This document shows, one piece after another, positions 1-5,331 of a stretch of 5,378 bases of DNA. How positions within the stretch are numbered: the first letter of the stretch is position 1; each line of letters starts with the position of its first letter. The stretch lies in assembly GCA_017451665.1 (NCBI GenBank), contig JAFTNX010000151.1:1-5378 (forward strand), given 5' to 3'. The notes under the pieces were generated by a model. It worked only from the letters and a program-made list of their open reading frames with translations, was not told the DNA's origin and did not search any database. Made by a program: the position numbers and the translations under genes. Origin of the DNA: Oscillospiraceae bacterium. Lineage in GTDB: Bacteria; Bacillota; Clostridia; Oscillospirales; Ruminococcaceae.

Positions 1-130
1 CCTTAAAAGGGAATACGGTTAAAATCCGTAGCAGTGCCCGCTACTGTGAGAAGGACTACAAAAACAATATGCCACTGATAAATCGGGAAGGCGTTTATGT
101 GGGCTGAATTCAAGCCAGGAGACCTGCCTT
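1..130 (+). promoter_or_regulatory. Cobalamin (B12) riboswitch aptamer, 5' end cut off by window edge
   Basis: This is an mRNA leader element that binds a cobalamin and usually lowers expression of the downstream gene when B12 is plentiful. The conserved blocks appear in the right order: TTAAAAGGGAA (3-13); a P4-like hairpin TACGG/CCGTA (14-18 with 26-30); a hairpin CAGT/ACTG (32-35 with 43-46) with loop GCCCGCT, inside the signature GCCCGCTACTGTGA; then GCCACTG (71-77), GGGAAGGC (85-92) and the B12-box-like 3' block AAGCCAGGAGACCTGCC (113-129). The GCCACTG/GGGAAGGC pair is the peripheral part seen in the larger, adenosylcobalamin-type class, so that ligand is likely but not proven. The 5' strands of the first helices must lie just upstream of base 1. 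The aptamer sits 62 bases ahead of the DUF4430 gene and surely controls it. Confidence 0.95.
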
Positions 131-163
131 TTTTATACCTGGCGGTAAATTTTTTCTATACCG
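114..163 (+). promoter_or_regulatory. Probable expression platform of the B12 riboswitch
   Basis: Several mutually exclusive pairings can be drawn between the aptamer's 3' end and the start of the leader. GCCAGG (114-119), part of the B12 box, is complementary to CCTGGC (138-143). TACC (136-139) can pair with GGTA (144-147), followed by AATTTTTT. CGGTA (143-147) can pair with TACCG (159-163). In addition GCGG (142-145) is complementary to CCGC (38-41) in the loop of the upstream CAGT/ACTG hairpin, which fits the loop-loop contact known for cobalamin riboswitches. The T-run at 150-155 suggests control by transcription termination. The helices are short, so which structure acts, and in which direction, is inference. 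Confidence 0.55.
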
Positions 164-191
164 ATATGGGAAATATGAAAGGAGTTTTGTT

Positions 192-1043
192 ATGAAAAAA
201 CACTTTAAAAAGCTCTTGGCAGTAGCTGTTGCTACGGGACTTATGGCAACAATGACCTGCATGAGCGTGTCGGCTGAGGAGGCTGACGGAGTTGTAACGG
301 TGTCCGTTGAAAAATTCTCAATCGGACAAGGGTATGTATCCCAACCAAAAACAGTGCCTTTTTATGAGGGCGACAATGGTATCGACATTGTAAAACGTGC
401 AGTGGGCGAGGAAAATGTAGTTGTGACAGACGGTGGCTGGGGAAGCTATATCAGTGGCTTTGTTGACAACGAAGGGGAAATTGTTCTTCCTGACTGTGTG
501 GCAGAGGTGCTTGACGCTTCAACCTTTACAGGACGTGCTGACGCAGATGTTTTGTCGGAATTTGACTACACAAGCGAAAGCGGATTTATGTTTTTTATAA
601 ACTGCGACTCTGCAAGCGTGGGGATTTCCGATTATATGCCTTGTGACGGTGATGTTATCAGCCTGAGATTTTCCGTGTATGGATACGGCGCAGACGTGGG
701 CTGTGACAATTCATCCTGGGGTGGAAGTGAGTCACTTATCGGTGATGTTGACAGATGTGAAGCTACAAAGCTTATCGCTGAAGTAAACGCTGTTGGAAAT
801 GTTGATATTTCTGACGAAATAGCTGTAATCTGTGACCTGGACAGCACACAGGAGGAAATCGACTTGGCTTGTAAGAATATTGAAGAAAAACTCAATCCTG
901 CCGAGGAAACCCCTGATGAAGAAATTCCAAAAGAGGATAACGAGGACAAGAAACCTTCCGATACTGGTTTTTCGGTGGGAATGCTTCTGCCAGCTGTGAT
1001 TGGTGCTTGTGCAATAGTATCAAAGAAAAAAGATAAAATTTAA
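192..1043 (+). CDS. Secreted, surface-anchored DUF4430 (transcobalamin C-terminal-like) protein under B12 control
   Basis: This is a secreted protein of 283 aa. The start ATG follows AAAGGAG (178-184) by 7 bases. Residues 1-28 form a signal peptide (KKHFKK, hydrophobic core, cleavage likely after SVSA). Residues about 33-172 match DUF4430, the fold shared with the C-terminal domain of animal transcobalamin/intrinsic factor; hallmarks are EKFSIGQGYV, VPFYEGDNGIDIV, SGFMFFIN, ISDYMPCDGDVI and VYGYGADVG. Residues 173-235 are a less conserved region, 236-256 an acidic Pro/Glu linker, then PSDTG (255-259), a hydrophobic segment (260-276) and a basic tail SKKKDKI. This looks like a degenerate LPXTG-type sorting signal or simple membrane anchor. 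The riboswitch makes capture of cobalamin or a corrinoid precursor at the cell surface the likely role, but binding itself is inference. Seven cysteines in the exported part (102, 138, 151, 171, 189, 214, 227) are unusual. No transporter gene follows; a terminator does. Confidence 0.88.
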   Translation: MKKHFKKLLAVAVATGLMATMTCMSVSAEEADGVVTVSVEKFSIGQGYVSQPKTVPFYEGDNGIDIVKRAVGEENVVVTDGGWGSYISGFVDNEGEIVLPDCVAEVLDASTFTGRADADVLSEFDYTSESGFMFFINCDSASVGISDYMPCDGDVISLRFSVYGYGADVGCDNSSWGGSESLIGDVDRCEATKLIAEVNAVGNVDISDEIAVICDLDSTQEEIDLACKNIEEKLNPAEETPDEEIPKEDNEDKKPSDTGFSVGMLLPAVIGACAIVSKKKDKI

Positions 1044-1049
1044 TAAATG

Positions 1050-1085
1050 GGCGTCGGGTGTAAAATCCTGACGCCTTTATTTGTT
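1050..1085 (+). terminator. Rho-independent terminator after the DUF4430 gene
   Basis: A 9-bp stem, GGCGTCGGG (1050-1058) with CCTGACGCC (1067-1075) including one G-U pair, encloses an 8-base loop and is followed by TTTATTTGTT. It begins 7 bases after the stop codon. The T-run is broken by A and G, so some read-through is possible, but the following gene has its own promoter. Confidence 0.8.
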
Positions 1086-1133
1086 AAAATTGCCCTAAAA
1101 CTATTAAATTTTTGCAAAATGTATAAAACACAC

Positions 1134-1162
1134 TTGAAATCAACTGTCAAATATGTTAAAAT
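1134..1162 (+). promoter_or_regulatory. Sigma-A-type promoter for the EAL-HDOD gene
   Basis: TTGAAA (1134-1139) as -35 and TAAAAT (1157-1162) as -10 are separated by exactly 17 bases, and TG at 1154-1155 provides an extended -10 (TGTTAAAAT). The start codon lies 31 bases downstream of the -10, leaving a short leader with no obvious regulatory structure. This supports an independent unit, not co-transcription with the B12-controlled gene. Confidence 0.75.
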
Positions 1163-1180
1163 AGTAAAAAGTTCTAAAGG

Positions 1181-1186
1181 AAGGAG
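1181..1186 (+). promoter_or_regulatory. Ribosome binding site that fixes the GTG start of the EAL-HDOD gene
   Basis: AAGGAG sits 7 bases before GTG at 1194, within the longer purine run AAAGGAAGGAGAG (1176-1188). The same reading frame is open back to an ATG at 1047, but that ATG has no ribosome binding site and the extra stretch covers the terminator and promoter. The GTG start also gives the family's usual N-terminus. Confidence 0.88.
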
Positions 1187-1193
1187 AGTTTTT

Positions 1194-2417
1194 GTGGAAA
1201 GCTATTTTGCAAGACAACCAATATTCGATTTGTGGGATAACACAGTAGCTTATGAGCTTCTTTACAGAAAAACTCCTGTGCCTGCACCTTATAGCGAAAA
1301 TGACGGCGATATGTCAACTGCTGAAGTAATTAACAGTAGCTTTTTTGGTGGTGAGCCGGAATTTATGTTTGACGGAAAAAGAGCTTTTGTAAACTTTACT
1401 GAAAACCACCTTCTGAGCAAAACTGCATTGCTTTTGCCAAAGGATACACTGGTTATTGAAATCTTAGAAACTGTTGAGGCTACCGACGAGATTTTACAGG
1501 CTTGTCGTGACTTGAAGGAGCAGGAATATACAATTGCCCTTGACGATTATGAGCTTAACGACGGCACAGAACCGTTTCTTGAGATTGCCGATATAGTCAA
1601 GATAGACTTTTTGAATTCTTCAAAAGAGGTTATTGAAAAAACAGCCAAGATTTGCCGTGAGAAAAAGATTAAAATTCTCGCTGAAAAACTTGAAACCAAG
1701 GAAATGGTTGAATACGCTAAATCTCTGGGTGCTGTGTATTTTCAGGGATTTTACTACGAAAGACCACTTATCGTGACAGCACAGGGCTGTACCCCTATGG
1801 CACAGACTTTTTTCAGACTTATGGGTATTATTCACGATGATAAGGTGGATTTTAAGGAGATTTCTGAAATTATCGAGCAGGACGCTGCTATGACTTTAAA
1901 GCTTTTAAGACTTGTAAACGCTTTGAGAATGGACAACGCTGAACAGATTTCTTCTGTTATGCAGGCTGTTCAGCTTATAGGACTTCGAAGGACAAGAGAA
2001 TGGGTTCACCTTATGGGACTTCAGAGAATTAAGACTGACGCCCCTGATGAAACTATTACAAGAGCATTCTTCAGAGCAAAATTCTGCGAAAGCCTTGCTA
2101 TGCGTATAATCAGACGTAAAAAAGAGTCCAAGGAATATTATCTGATGGGACTTATGTCTGCGATTATCGACCTTAAGAGTAAGGACAGCAACGCTATTAT
2201 GAATAAGCTGAGCATTTCCGATAACATCAAGGCTGCCCTTTCGGGAGAAAATCAGGGAATGTTCTACGACGTGCTTAACGTGGTTGTTTCTTATGAAAAG
2301 GCAGAGTGGGAGGTTGTTGACCACTTTAATGCTACATATGGAACAGACGAAAATGTTCTTGCCAACGATTATGTTGAATGTATCAAGGCAACTGAAGAAC
2401 TTATGAAAATGGTTTAA
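1194..2417 (+). CDS. EAL-HDOD domain protein (YuxH type), likely c-di-GMP-linked signalling
   Basis: This is a 407-aa cytoplasmic two-domain protein. Residues 1-195 form a compact EAL domain beginning MESYFARQPIF, the usual opening of YuxH-type proteins (consensus 'ARQPIFD...YELLYR'). Positions matching the EAL catalytic set are mostly kept: E21 (in ELL instead of EAL), N67, E89, D117-D118, K136, E164 and Q184 (QGF). The loop that follows the Asp pair is not the DDFGTG of proven phosphodiesterases but DDYELNDG, as is common in this subfamily, so c-di-GMP may be bound, not cut. Residues about 200-407 form an HDOD domain (IIEQDAAMTLKLLRLVNA at 226-243), a helical output domain without the HD metal-binding residues. 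Family members act in motility, surface behaviour and stress signalling; the target here is unknown. It has its own promoter and converges on the phage lysis genes. Confidence 0.9.
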   Translation: MESYFARQPIFDLWDNTVAYELLYRKTPVPAPYSENDGDMSTAEVINSSFFGGEPEFMFDGKRAFVNFTENHLLSKTALLLPKDTLVIEILETVEATDEILQACRDLKEQEYTIALDDYELNDGTEPFLEIADIVKIDFLNSSKEVIEKTAKICREKKIKILAEKLETKEMVEYAKSLGAVYFQGFYYERPLIVTAQGCTPMAQTFFRLMGIIHDDKVDFKEISEIIEQDAAMTLKLLRLVNALRMDNAEQISSVMQAVQLIGLRRTREWVHLMGLQRIKTDAPDETITRAFFRAKFCESLAMRIIRRKKESKEYYLMGLMSAIIDLKSKDSNAIMNKLSISDNIKAALSGENQGMFYDVLNVVVSYEKAEWEVVDHFNATYGTDENVLANDYVECIKATEELMKMV

Positions 2418-2422
2418 AAATT

Positions 2423-2454
2423 ACTCACTGCATAAAAAATGCAGTGAGTTTTTT
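2423..2454. terminator. Bidirectional terminator between EAL-HDOD gene and endolysin gene
   Basis: A perfect 11-bp stem, ACTCACTGCAT (2423-2433) with ATGCAGTGAGT (2439-2449), has an AAAAA loop and is followed by TTTTTTG on the plus strand. On the minus strand the stem is followed by AATTTTTAAA, which also serves as a usable U-run. It lies 5 bases after the EAL-HDOD stop and 7 bases after the endolysin stop, so it can end both converging transcripts. Confidence 0.92.
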
Positions 2455-2461
2455 GTTTTGA

Positions 2462-3529
2462 TTAAAGATTGAGTACCCAGCCTGTTACTATAAAATCGGC
2501 AGTGATTTTCGGGTATTTCTTTATGTTTTTTGAGAGAATTTCATTGATTGTGAGGTTGTATTTTTTTGAAATGACTGTGAGATTTTCACCGGATTTTACG
2601 GTGTGGGTTTTTGGGGTGGTGTTTTTGTTGTAGACCGATTGTGATATTGCCGCAGGTCCAATCCAGCCCTTGTGTAAAGTGAGATAATGCCAGCCGTTTT
2701 TCTTTTGTGAAGCCTGTAATGTGACATTCCCTGAAATGATTTTTACAGGCGAAGATGTTACGTCAGCACGCTTTCTCACATACCAGCTGCCCTGACGGAT
2801 TTTAACGGTGTAGAGGGATTTTTTGTCGGTGGTAGCTGTAACTGTCGGGGCAGGGGATTTTTCGTTAAAAAACAGCTTTTCGTCATAACAGAAATTCTCG
2901 TCAATAAACTGCGAAGTCGCTCCGTAGGATTTTCCGTCACCCTTTGAGGAATGCTGCCATAAAACGGTTTTGTCCTTGAGGGATTTTAAGATTATTCCGT
3001 ATTTTGTGTCGGGAAACTCATCAATCTGTGCGTTGTTGTAATAGTAGGCTACCCACAGAGGGCAGGCGATTTCATCAGCGTCAAATCGGTCGTTAAACCA
3101 CGATACAGATGAATAGACAAGAGGGTTGTAGCCTGCCTTTTTAATCTCATTTACTGCAAGATTTACAAGTGCTGTAAGCTCGCTTTTTGAAAATTCAAGC
3201 TGTGCACCCTTTTCAAGCTCAATGTCAACTGCAACAGGGGCAGTTATTTTTTTGCCCGAAAGATAAGAAAGAGCCTTTTTTGTCTGTGAAACTGCATTTT
3301 TCTTTGCTGTTTCAAAATCGGGCGAAACTGAATTATAATGCCACGTTGCAAAGAAATATGCCCCCACAGAAAGTCCCGCCTTTGTGGCGTTTTCATAAAA
3401 GTCGTCAAATTTCACATCACGACTTTCACCATATGACGCCCTCATCATAACTGCCTTAACGCCTTTCTGAGCAGTCTTTTTAAAGTCCATTTCTCCCTGA
3501 TGCTTTGAAATATCAATTACCTTTGTCAT
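2462..3529 (-). CDS. Phage endolysin: GH25 muramidase with SH3-like and LysM wall-binding modules
   Basis: This is a cell-wall hydrolase of 355 aa that cuts the MurNAc-GlcNAc bonds of peptidoglycan. Residues 1-220 are a glycoside hydrolase family 25 domain: VIDISKHQG (4-12) with D6, ASYG (31-34), GAYFF (56-60), the VDIE motif (101-104) carrying the expected acidic catalytic residues D102 and E104, and WQHSS (191-195). A Thr/Pro-rich linker (about 224-237) leads to an SH3-like module (239-297: VRKRADV, KKNGWHYL, GWIGPA), then a LysM (308-355: HTVKSGENL, ISKKYNLTINEIL) in the long form with a KYPKITADFIVTGW ending often seen in clostridial phage lysins. There is no signal peptide, so release should depend on the neighbouring holin. 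ATG follows AAGGAGG by 5 bases, and that site overlaps the holin stop, so the two are co-transcribed and probably coupled in translation. Confidence 0.93.
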   Translation of the reverse strand: MTKVIDISKHQGEMDFKKTAQKGVKAVMMRASYGESRDVKFDDFYENATKAGLSVGAYFFATWHYNSVSPDFETAKKNAVSQTKKALSYLSGKKITAPVAVDIELEKGAQLEFSKSELTALVNLAVNEIKKAGYNPLVYSSVSWFNDRFDADEIACPLWVAYYYNNAQIDEFPDTKYGIILKSLKDKTVLWQHSSKGDGKSYGATSQFIDENFCYDEKLFFNEKSPAPTVTATTDKKSLYTVKIRQGSWYVRKRADVTSSPVKIISGNVTLQASQKKNGWHYLTLHKGWIGPAAISQSVYNKNTTPKTHTVKSGENLTVISKKYNLTINEILSKNIKKYPKITADFIVTGWVLNL

Positions 3530-3534
3530 AAAAT

Positions 3535-3541
3535 CCTCCTT
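3535..3541 (-). promoter_or_regulatory. Endolysin ribosome binding site overlapping the holin stop codon
   Basis: On the minus strand TAAGGAGG reads as the holin stop (TAA, 3542-3540) and, overlapping it, a full AAGGAGG Shine-Dalgarno 5 bases before the endolysin ATG. Ribosomes finishing the holin are placed directly at the endolysin start. This is a much closer match to consensus than the holin's own site. Confidence 0.85.
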
Positions 3542-3956
3542 AGTTTTCCTCTGATTTTTCCTTGAGAATGTCGATTGCTTTTTTTATCACCTGAGGTACA
3601 GGCACACCCATAAGTCCTGCGTTTTCAATTATAGAAATAAGCTCGTTTGCTATGTATGCAAAAATCACTGCCGACCTTGCAAAGTTCATTCCTAAAAGCA
3701 GGTCAAGTCGGTGTGCAATAAGTACAAAAGTCAGCGCAATACACTTTTTGCCGATACCCTTGAAGCCTGTTTTTGAGCTTAAAGCACCGTTTCGGGTTTT
3801 GTTGCTGTTTTTAAAAATCCCAGCTACCATAAGTCCCGACAAAAAGTCGATTGCCATAAGCAGAATGAGGGTTTTTAAGTCACGTGTAAATCCACCCATA
3901 AGTCTTGCAAAAATTCCTCCTGCAAAGCCGAATAATGCCAAGAATTTACTTTTTAT
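3540..3956 (-). CDS. Phage holin, holin family 4 (toxin secretion/phage lysis type); probable AUA start
   Basis: This is a small inner-membrane protein that forms the lesions through which the endolysin reaches the wall. Numbered from the AUA proposed here (138 aa), it has hydrophobic segments at about 27-48 (LKTLILLMAIDFLSGLMVAG), 72-89 and 93-110, a basic middle stretch (GALSSKTGFKGIGKK) and the family's end signature NELISIIENAGLMGVPVP followed by a charged helix KKAIDILKEKSEE. The start is odd. The first standard start codon in frame is TTG at 3941-3939, which lies 22 bases past the ribosome binding site and has none nearer. At the ideal 7-base distance the codon is ATA (3956-3954), giving an N-terminus IKSKFLALFGF. 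A conservative annotation would be 3540-3941 from TTG (133 aa). ATG at 3899-3897 would remove the conserved FGFAGGIF segment. The gene lies between the fibre gene and the lysin. Confidence 0.88.
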   Translation of the reverse strand: MKSKFLALFGFAGGIFARLMGGFTRDLKTLILLMAIDFLSGLMVAGIFKNSNKTRNGALSSKTGFKGIGKKCIALTFVLIAHRLDLLLGMNFARSAVIFAYIANELISIIENAGLMGVPVPQVIKKAIDILKEKSEEN

Positions 3957-3963
3957 AAAAATC

Positions 3964-3970
3964 CCCCCTT
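3964..3970 (-). promoter_or_regulatory. Holin ribosome binding site, overlapping the upstream stop codon
   Basis: On the minus strand TAAGGGGGG contains the stop of the preceding gene (TAA, 3971-3969) and the site AAGGGGG, which is AAGGAGG with one G-U pair to 16S rRNA. It stands 7 bases before ATA (3956-3954) but 22 bases before TTG (3941-3939), so it argues for initiation at ATA. Confidence 0.7.
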
Positions 3971-5225
3971 ATGCAATCCATACCTTATACACCTTTGAAC
4001 ATCTTCCGTCAGAAAGACCTGCACCGTCACCGATAATTGGAGCGTGCATTCCGTTGACGTCTGAAATGTCAATACAAACAAGCCCTGCGTATTCCTCTGT
4101 ATCTCCTGCAAGCCCCGTAATTCCTGCGACGGTTGCTTCGGTGAAAGTTCTTCCTGATGAAGCTGTGTGGTCAGCATTGGATGTGTATCCGCATTTTGCA
4201 CCATCAATGCTACCTGTGTAGGTTACATCCACTGGGAAAACAGGCGATGAAACGATAAAATAAAGTCTTGTATAAGGCGTGAAATCAATTAGATTATATG
4301 GCTGCGTTGAACAGACACGCTTGATAGATGCAGTGTTGTATCCGTTAAGGCAGATTTCGTTGTCTGTGTGTGCACATATTGTAGATGAAAATGAGTCATA
4401 GGAATTAAGTGCCCAGCCACCTGTAATTTCTTCGCACTGATTGCCGTGGTCATAAAGAACAAGTCCTTTTTCAGGTGGGATAATCTGATACTTGTATTTG
4501 TTTGTAATTCCGTTTGTTACAGCTTTGACTACATCGGGAGAGTGTGAGTTGTTGTAAATTGCGATTGTTTCTATTGTTGCAGCAATGTTGTTTGTTGTGT
4601 TGGCGTTAAAGAGGAGAAGTGATGCTTCCTGGACATTTTCGTGAAATGCTATAAGTTCTCCGTCTATGTAAAAATTCAGGCGGCCATTATTGATAACAAA
4701 TCCGTATGTGTGGTAAATGTGTGGGTTAATATCAAGTACAATGCTTTCGGTAGGTGTGGCAGTTCCTATAAGTTTGATTAAAGTAAGTTTTCCTCTTTCA
4801 TAGAAAAATTCATAGCCGTAATTATCATCTGAAGTGAACATCATTGCCGTAGTTGTACCTCGTCCTGCGTAACTTATTCGATAGCGAATGTATGTGCTGA
4901 CAGCGTTCTGGGGAGTAAAGACACTTCGGCTTCGTATAATTCGTACGCCGGCATTTGACGGGCTGTCGGCAGAGGTCAGGTGGGAATAGTAGATAGGTTT
5001 GCTGGTACCGGTAATGTAGTCGGTCCAAAAACCATCAGTATTCACCGAAATATCGCTTCCGTCAGTTTTGTAATACTGTGACGCAGTATAGAAATTAACA
5101 AGATTTTCTGGCTGTAAAATTCCGCTGAGAACGTCATTCAGGGGCCACAGCTTTGTTTCGCCCTGATAAAGTGCGTTTACCTGAGTTGTACCCTTTTTAA
5201 CGTCTGAAATCTGTGTAGTGTTCAT
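3969..5225 (-). CDS. Phage structural protein, probable tail tip/fibre with lectin-like domain
   Basis: I recognise the type but not a specific family. The protein is 418 aa, has no signal peptide or membrane segment, and its ATG lies 6 bases after AGAAAGGA. The N-terminus (6-28) has the pattern ISDVKKGTTQVNALYQGETKLWP, a short beta-strand motif found at the base of many Bacillota phage tail and baseplate-appended proteins. Residues about 105-235 look like a LamG/concanavalin-type beta-sandwich: STYIRYRISY, YGYEFFYERGKLTLIKL, YHTYGFVINNGRLNFYIDGELIAFHE, then IETIAIYN, as in laminin-G-like sugar-binding modules. Residues about 250-418 form a second beta-rich part (KGLVLYDHGNQ, YTRLYFIVSSPVF, ending SKVYKVWIA) that may be another binding head. 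Its place directly before holin and lysin fits a receptor-binding or fibre gene at the end of a late operon. Sugar binding is inference. It shares its reading frame with the downstream holin, separated only by TAA. Confidence 0.72.
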   Translation of the reverse strand: MNTTQISDVKKGTTQVNALYQGETKLWPLNDVLSGILQPENLVNFYTASQYYKTDGSDISVNTDGFWTDYITGTSKPIYYSHLTSADSPSNAGVRIIRSRSVFTPQNAVSTYIRYRISYAGRGTTTAMMFTSDDNYGYEFFYERGKLTLIKLIGTATPTESIVLDINPHIYHTYGFVINNGRLNFYIDGELIAFHENVQEASLLLFNANTTNNIAATIETIAIYNNSHSPDVVKAVTNGITNKYKYQIIPPEKGLVLYDHGNQCEEITGGWALNSYDSFSSTICAHTDNEICLNGYNTASIKRVCSTQPYNLIDFTPYTRLYFIVSSPVFPVDVTYTGSIDGAKCGYTSNADHTASSGRTFTEATVAGITGLAGDTEEYAGLVCIDISDVNGMHAPIIGDGAGLSDGRCSKVYKVWIA

Positions 5226-5299
5226 AAAAAATCCTTTCTGTTTTTAGGTATTGTGAGTGGAATAGAAAAAAGAGCCTTCATATATAGCCGGAAAACAGC

Positions 5300-5331
5300 A
5301 AAAAGTTGCACACCAACGTGCAACTTTTTTT
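5300..5331 (-). terminator. Strong terminator upstream of the phage fibre gene
   Basis: A perfect 12-bp stem AAAAAGTTGCAC (5300-5311) with GTGCAACTTTTT (5318-5329) has loop ACCAAC. On the minus strand the stem ends in a U-run and would stop transcription arriving from beyond the right edge; the plus strand also has a T-run, but no plus-strand gene ends here. The 153 bases 5226-5378 hold no gene I can support. One minus-strand frame reads IIA and stops at TAA 5368-5366, which could be the last codons of a gene outside the window. TATATAT (5279-5285) is a possible minus-strand -10 for the lysis unit, but no convincing -35 stands 17 bases before it. Confidence 0.85.

Noticed and set aside
99..115. 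Inverted repeat GGGCT-GAATTC-AAGCC as a separate operator
   Set aside because: It lies inside the riboswitch just before the B12 box and is best explained as part of the aptamer's fold.
632..949. Minus-strand open frame of 105 codons inside the DUF4430 gene
   Set aside because: Serine-rich low-complexity reading of the opposite strand of a well-supported gene; no domain and no independent signals.
1047..1193. 49-residue N-terminal extension of the EAL-HDOD protein from an ATG at 1047
   Set aside because: It overlaps the terminator hairpin and the promoter, has no ribosome binding site, and its sequence is not like the family. The GTG at 1194 has AAGGAG 7 bases upstream and yields the standard ARQPIF start.
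1620..2324. Two minus-strand open frames (71 and 139 codons) opposite the EAL-HDOD gene
   Set aside because: Antisense to conserved EAL and HDOD coding sequence, with no recognisable protein features.
3187..3450. Plus-strand 87-codon frame opposite the endolysin
   Set aside because: Antisense to the GH25 catalytic domain and lacking any signature of its own.
3953..4207. Minus-strand 84-codon frame within the end of the fibre gene
   Set aside because: Alternative frame of the fibre coding sequence; no family resemblance, and its end would cross the holin ribosome binding site.
3652..4221. Plus-strand open frame of 189 codons
   Set aside because: It lies antisense to the holin and fibre genes, both supported by protein signatures and ribosome binding sites. 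It has no recognisable domain; it is a shadow frame.
4825..5028. Minus-strand 67-codon frame inside the fibre gene
   Set aside because: Shifted frame of the same strand with Arg/Tyr/Cys-rich composition typical of an out-of-frame reading.
5255..5330. Sigma-A promoter for the lysis unit using TATATAT as -10
   Set aside because: The hexamer 17 bases upstream (TGCAAC, within the terminator stem) is a poor -35 match and there is no other candidate at proper spacing, so it is not listed as a feature.
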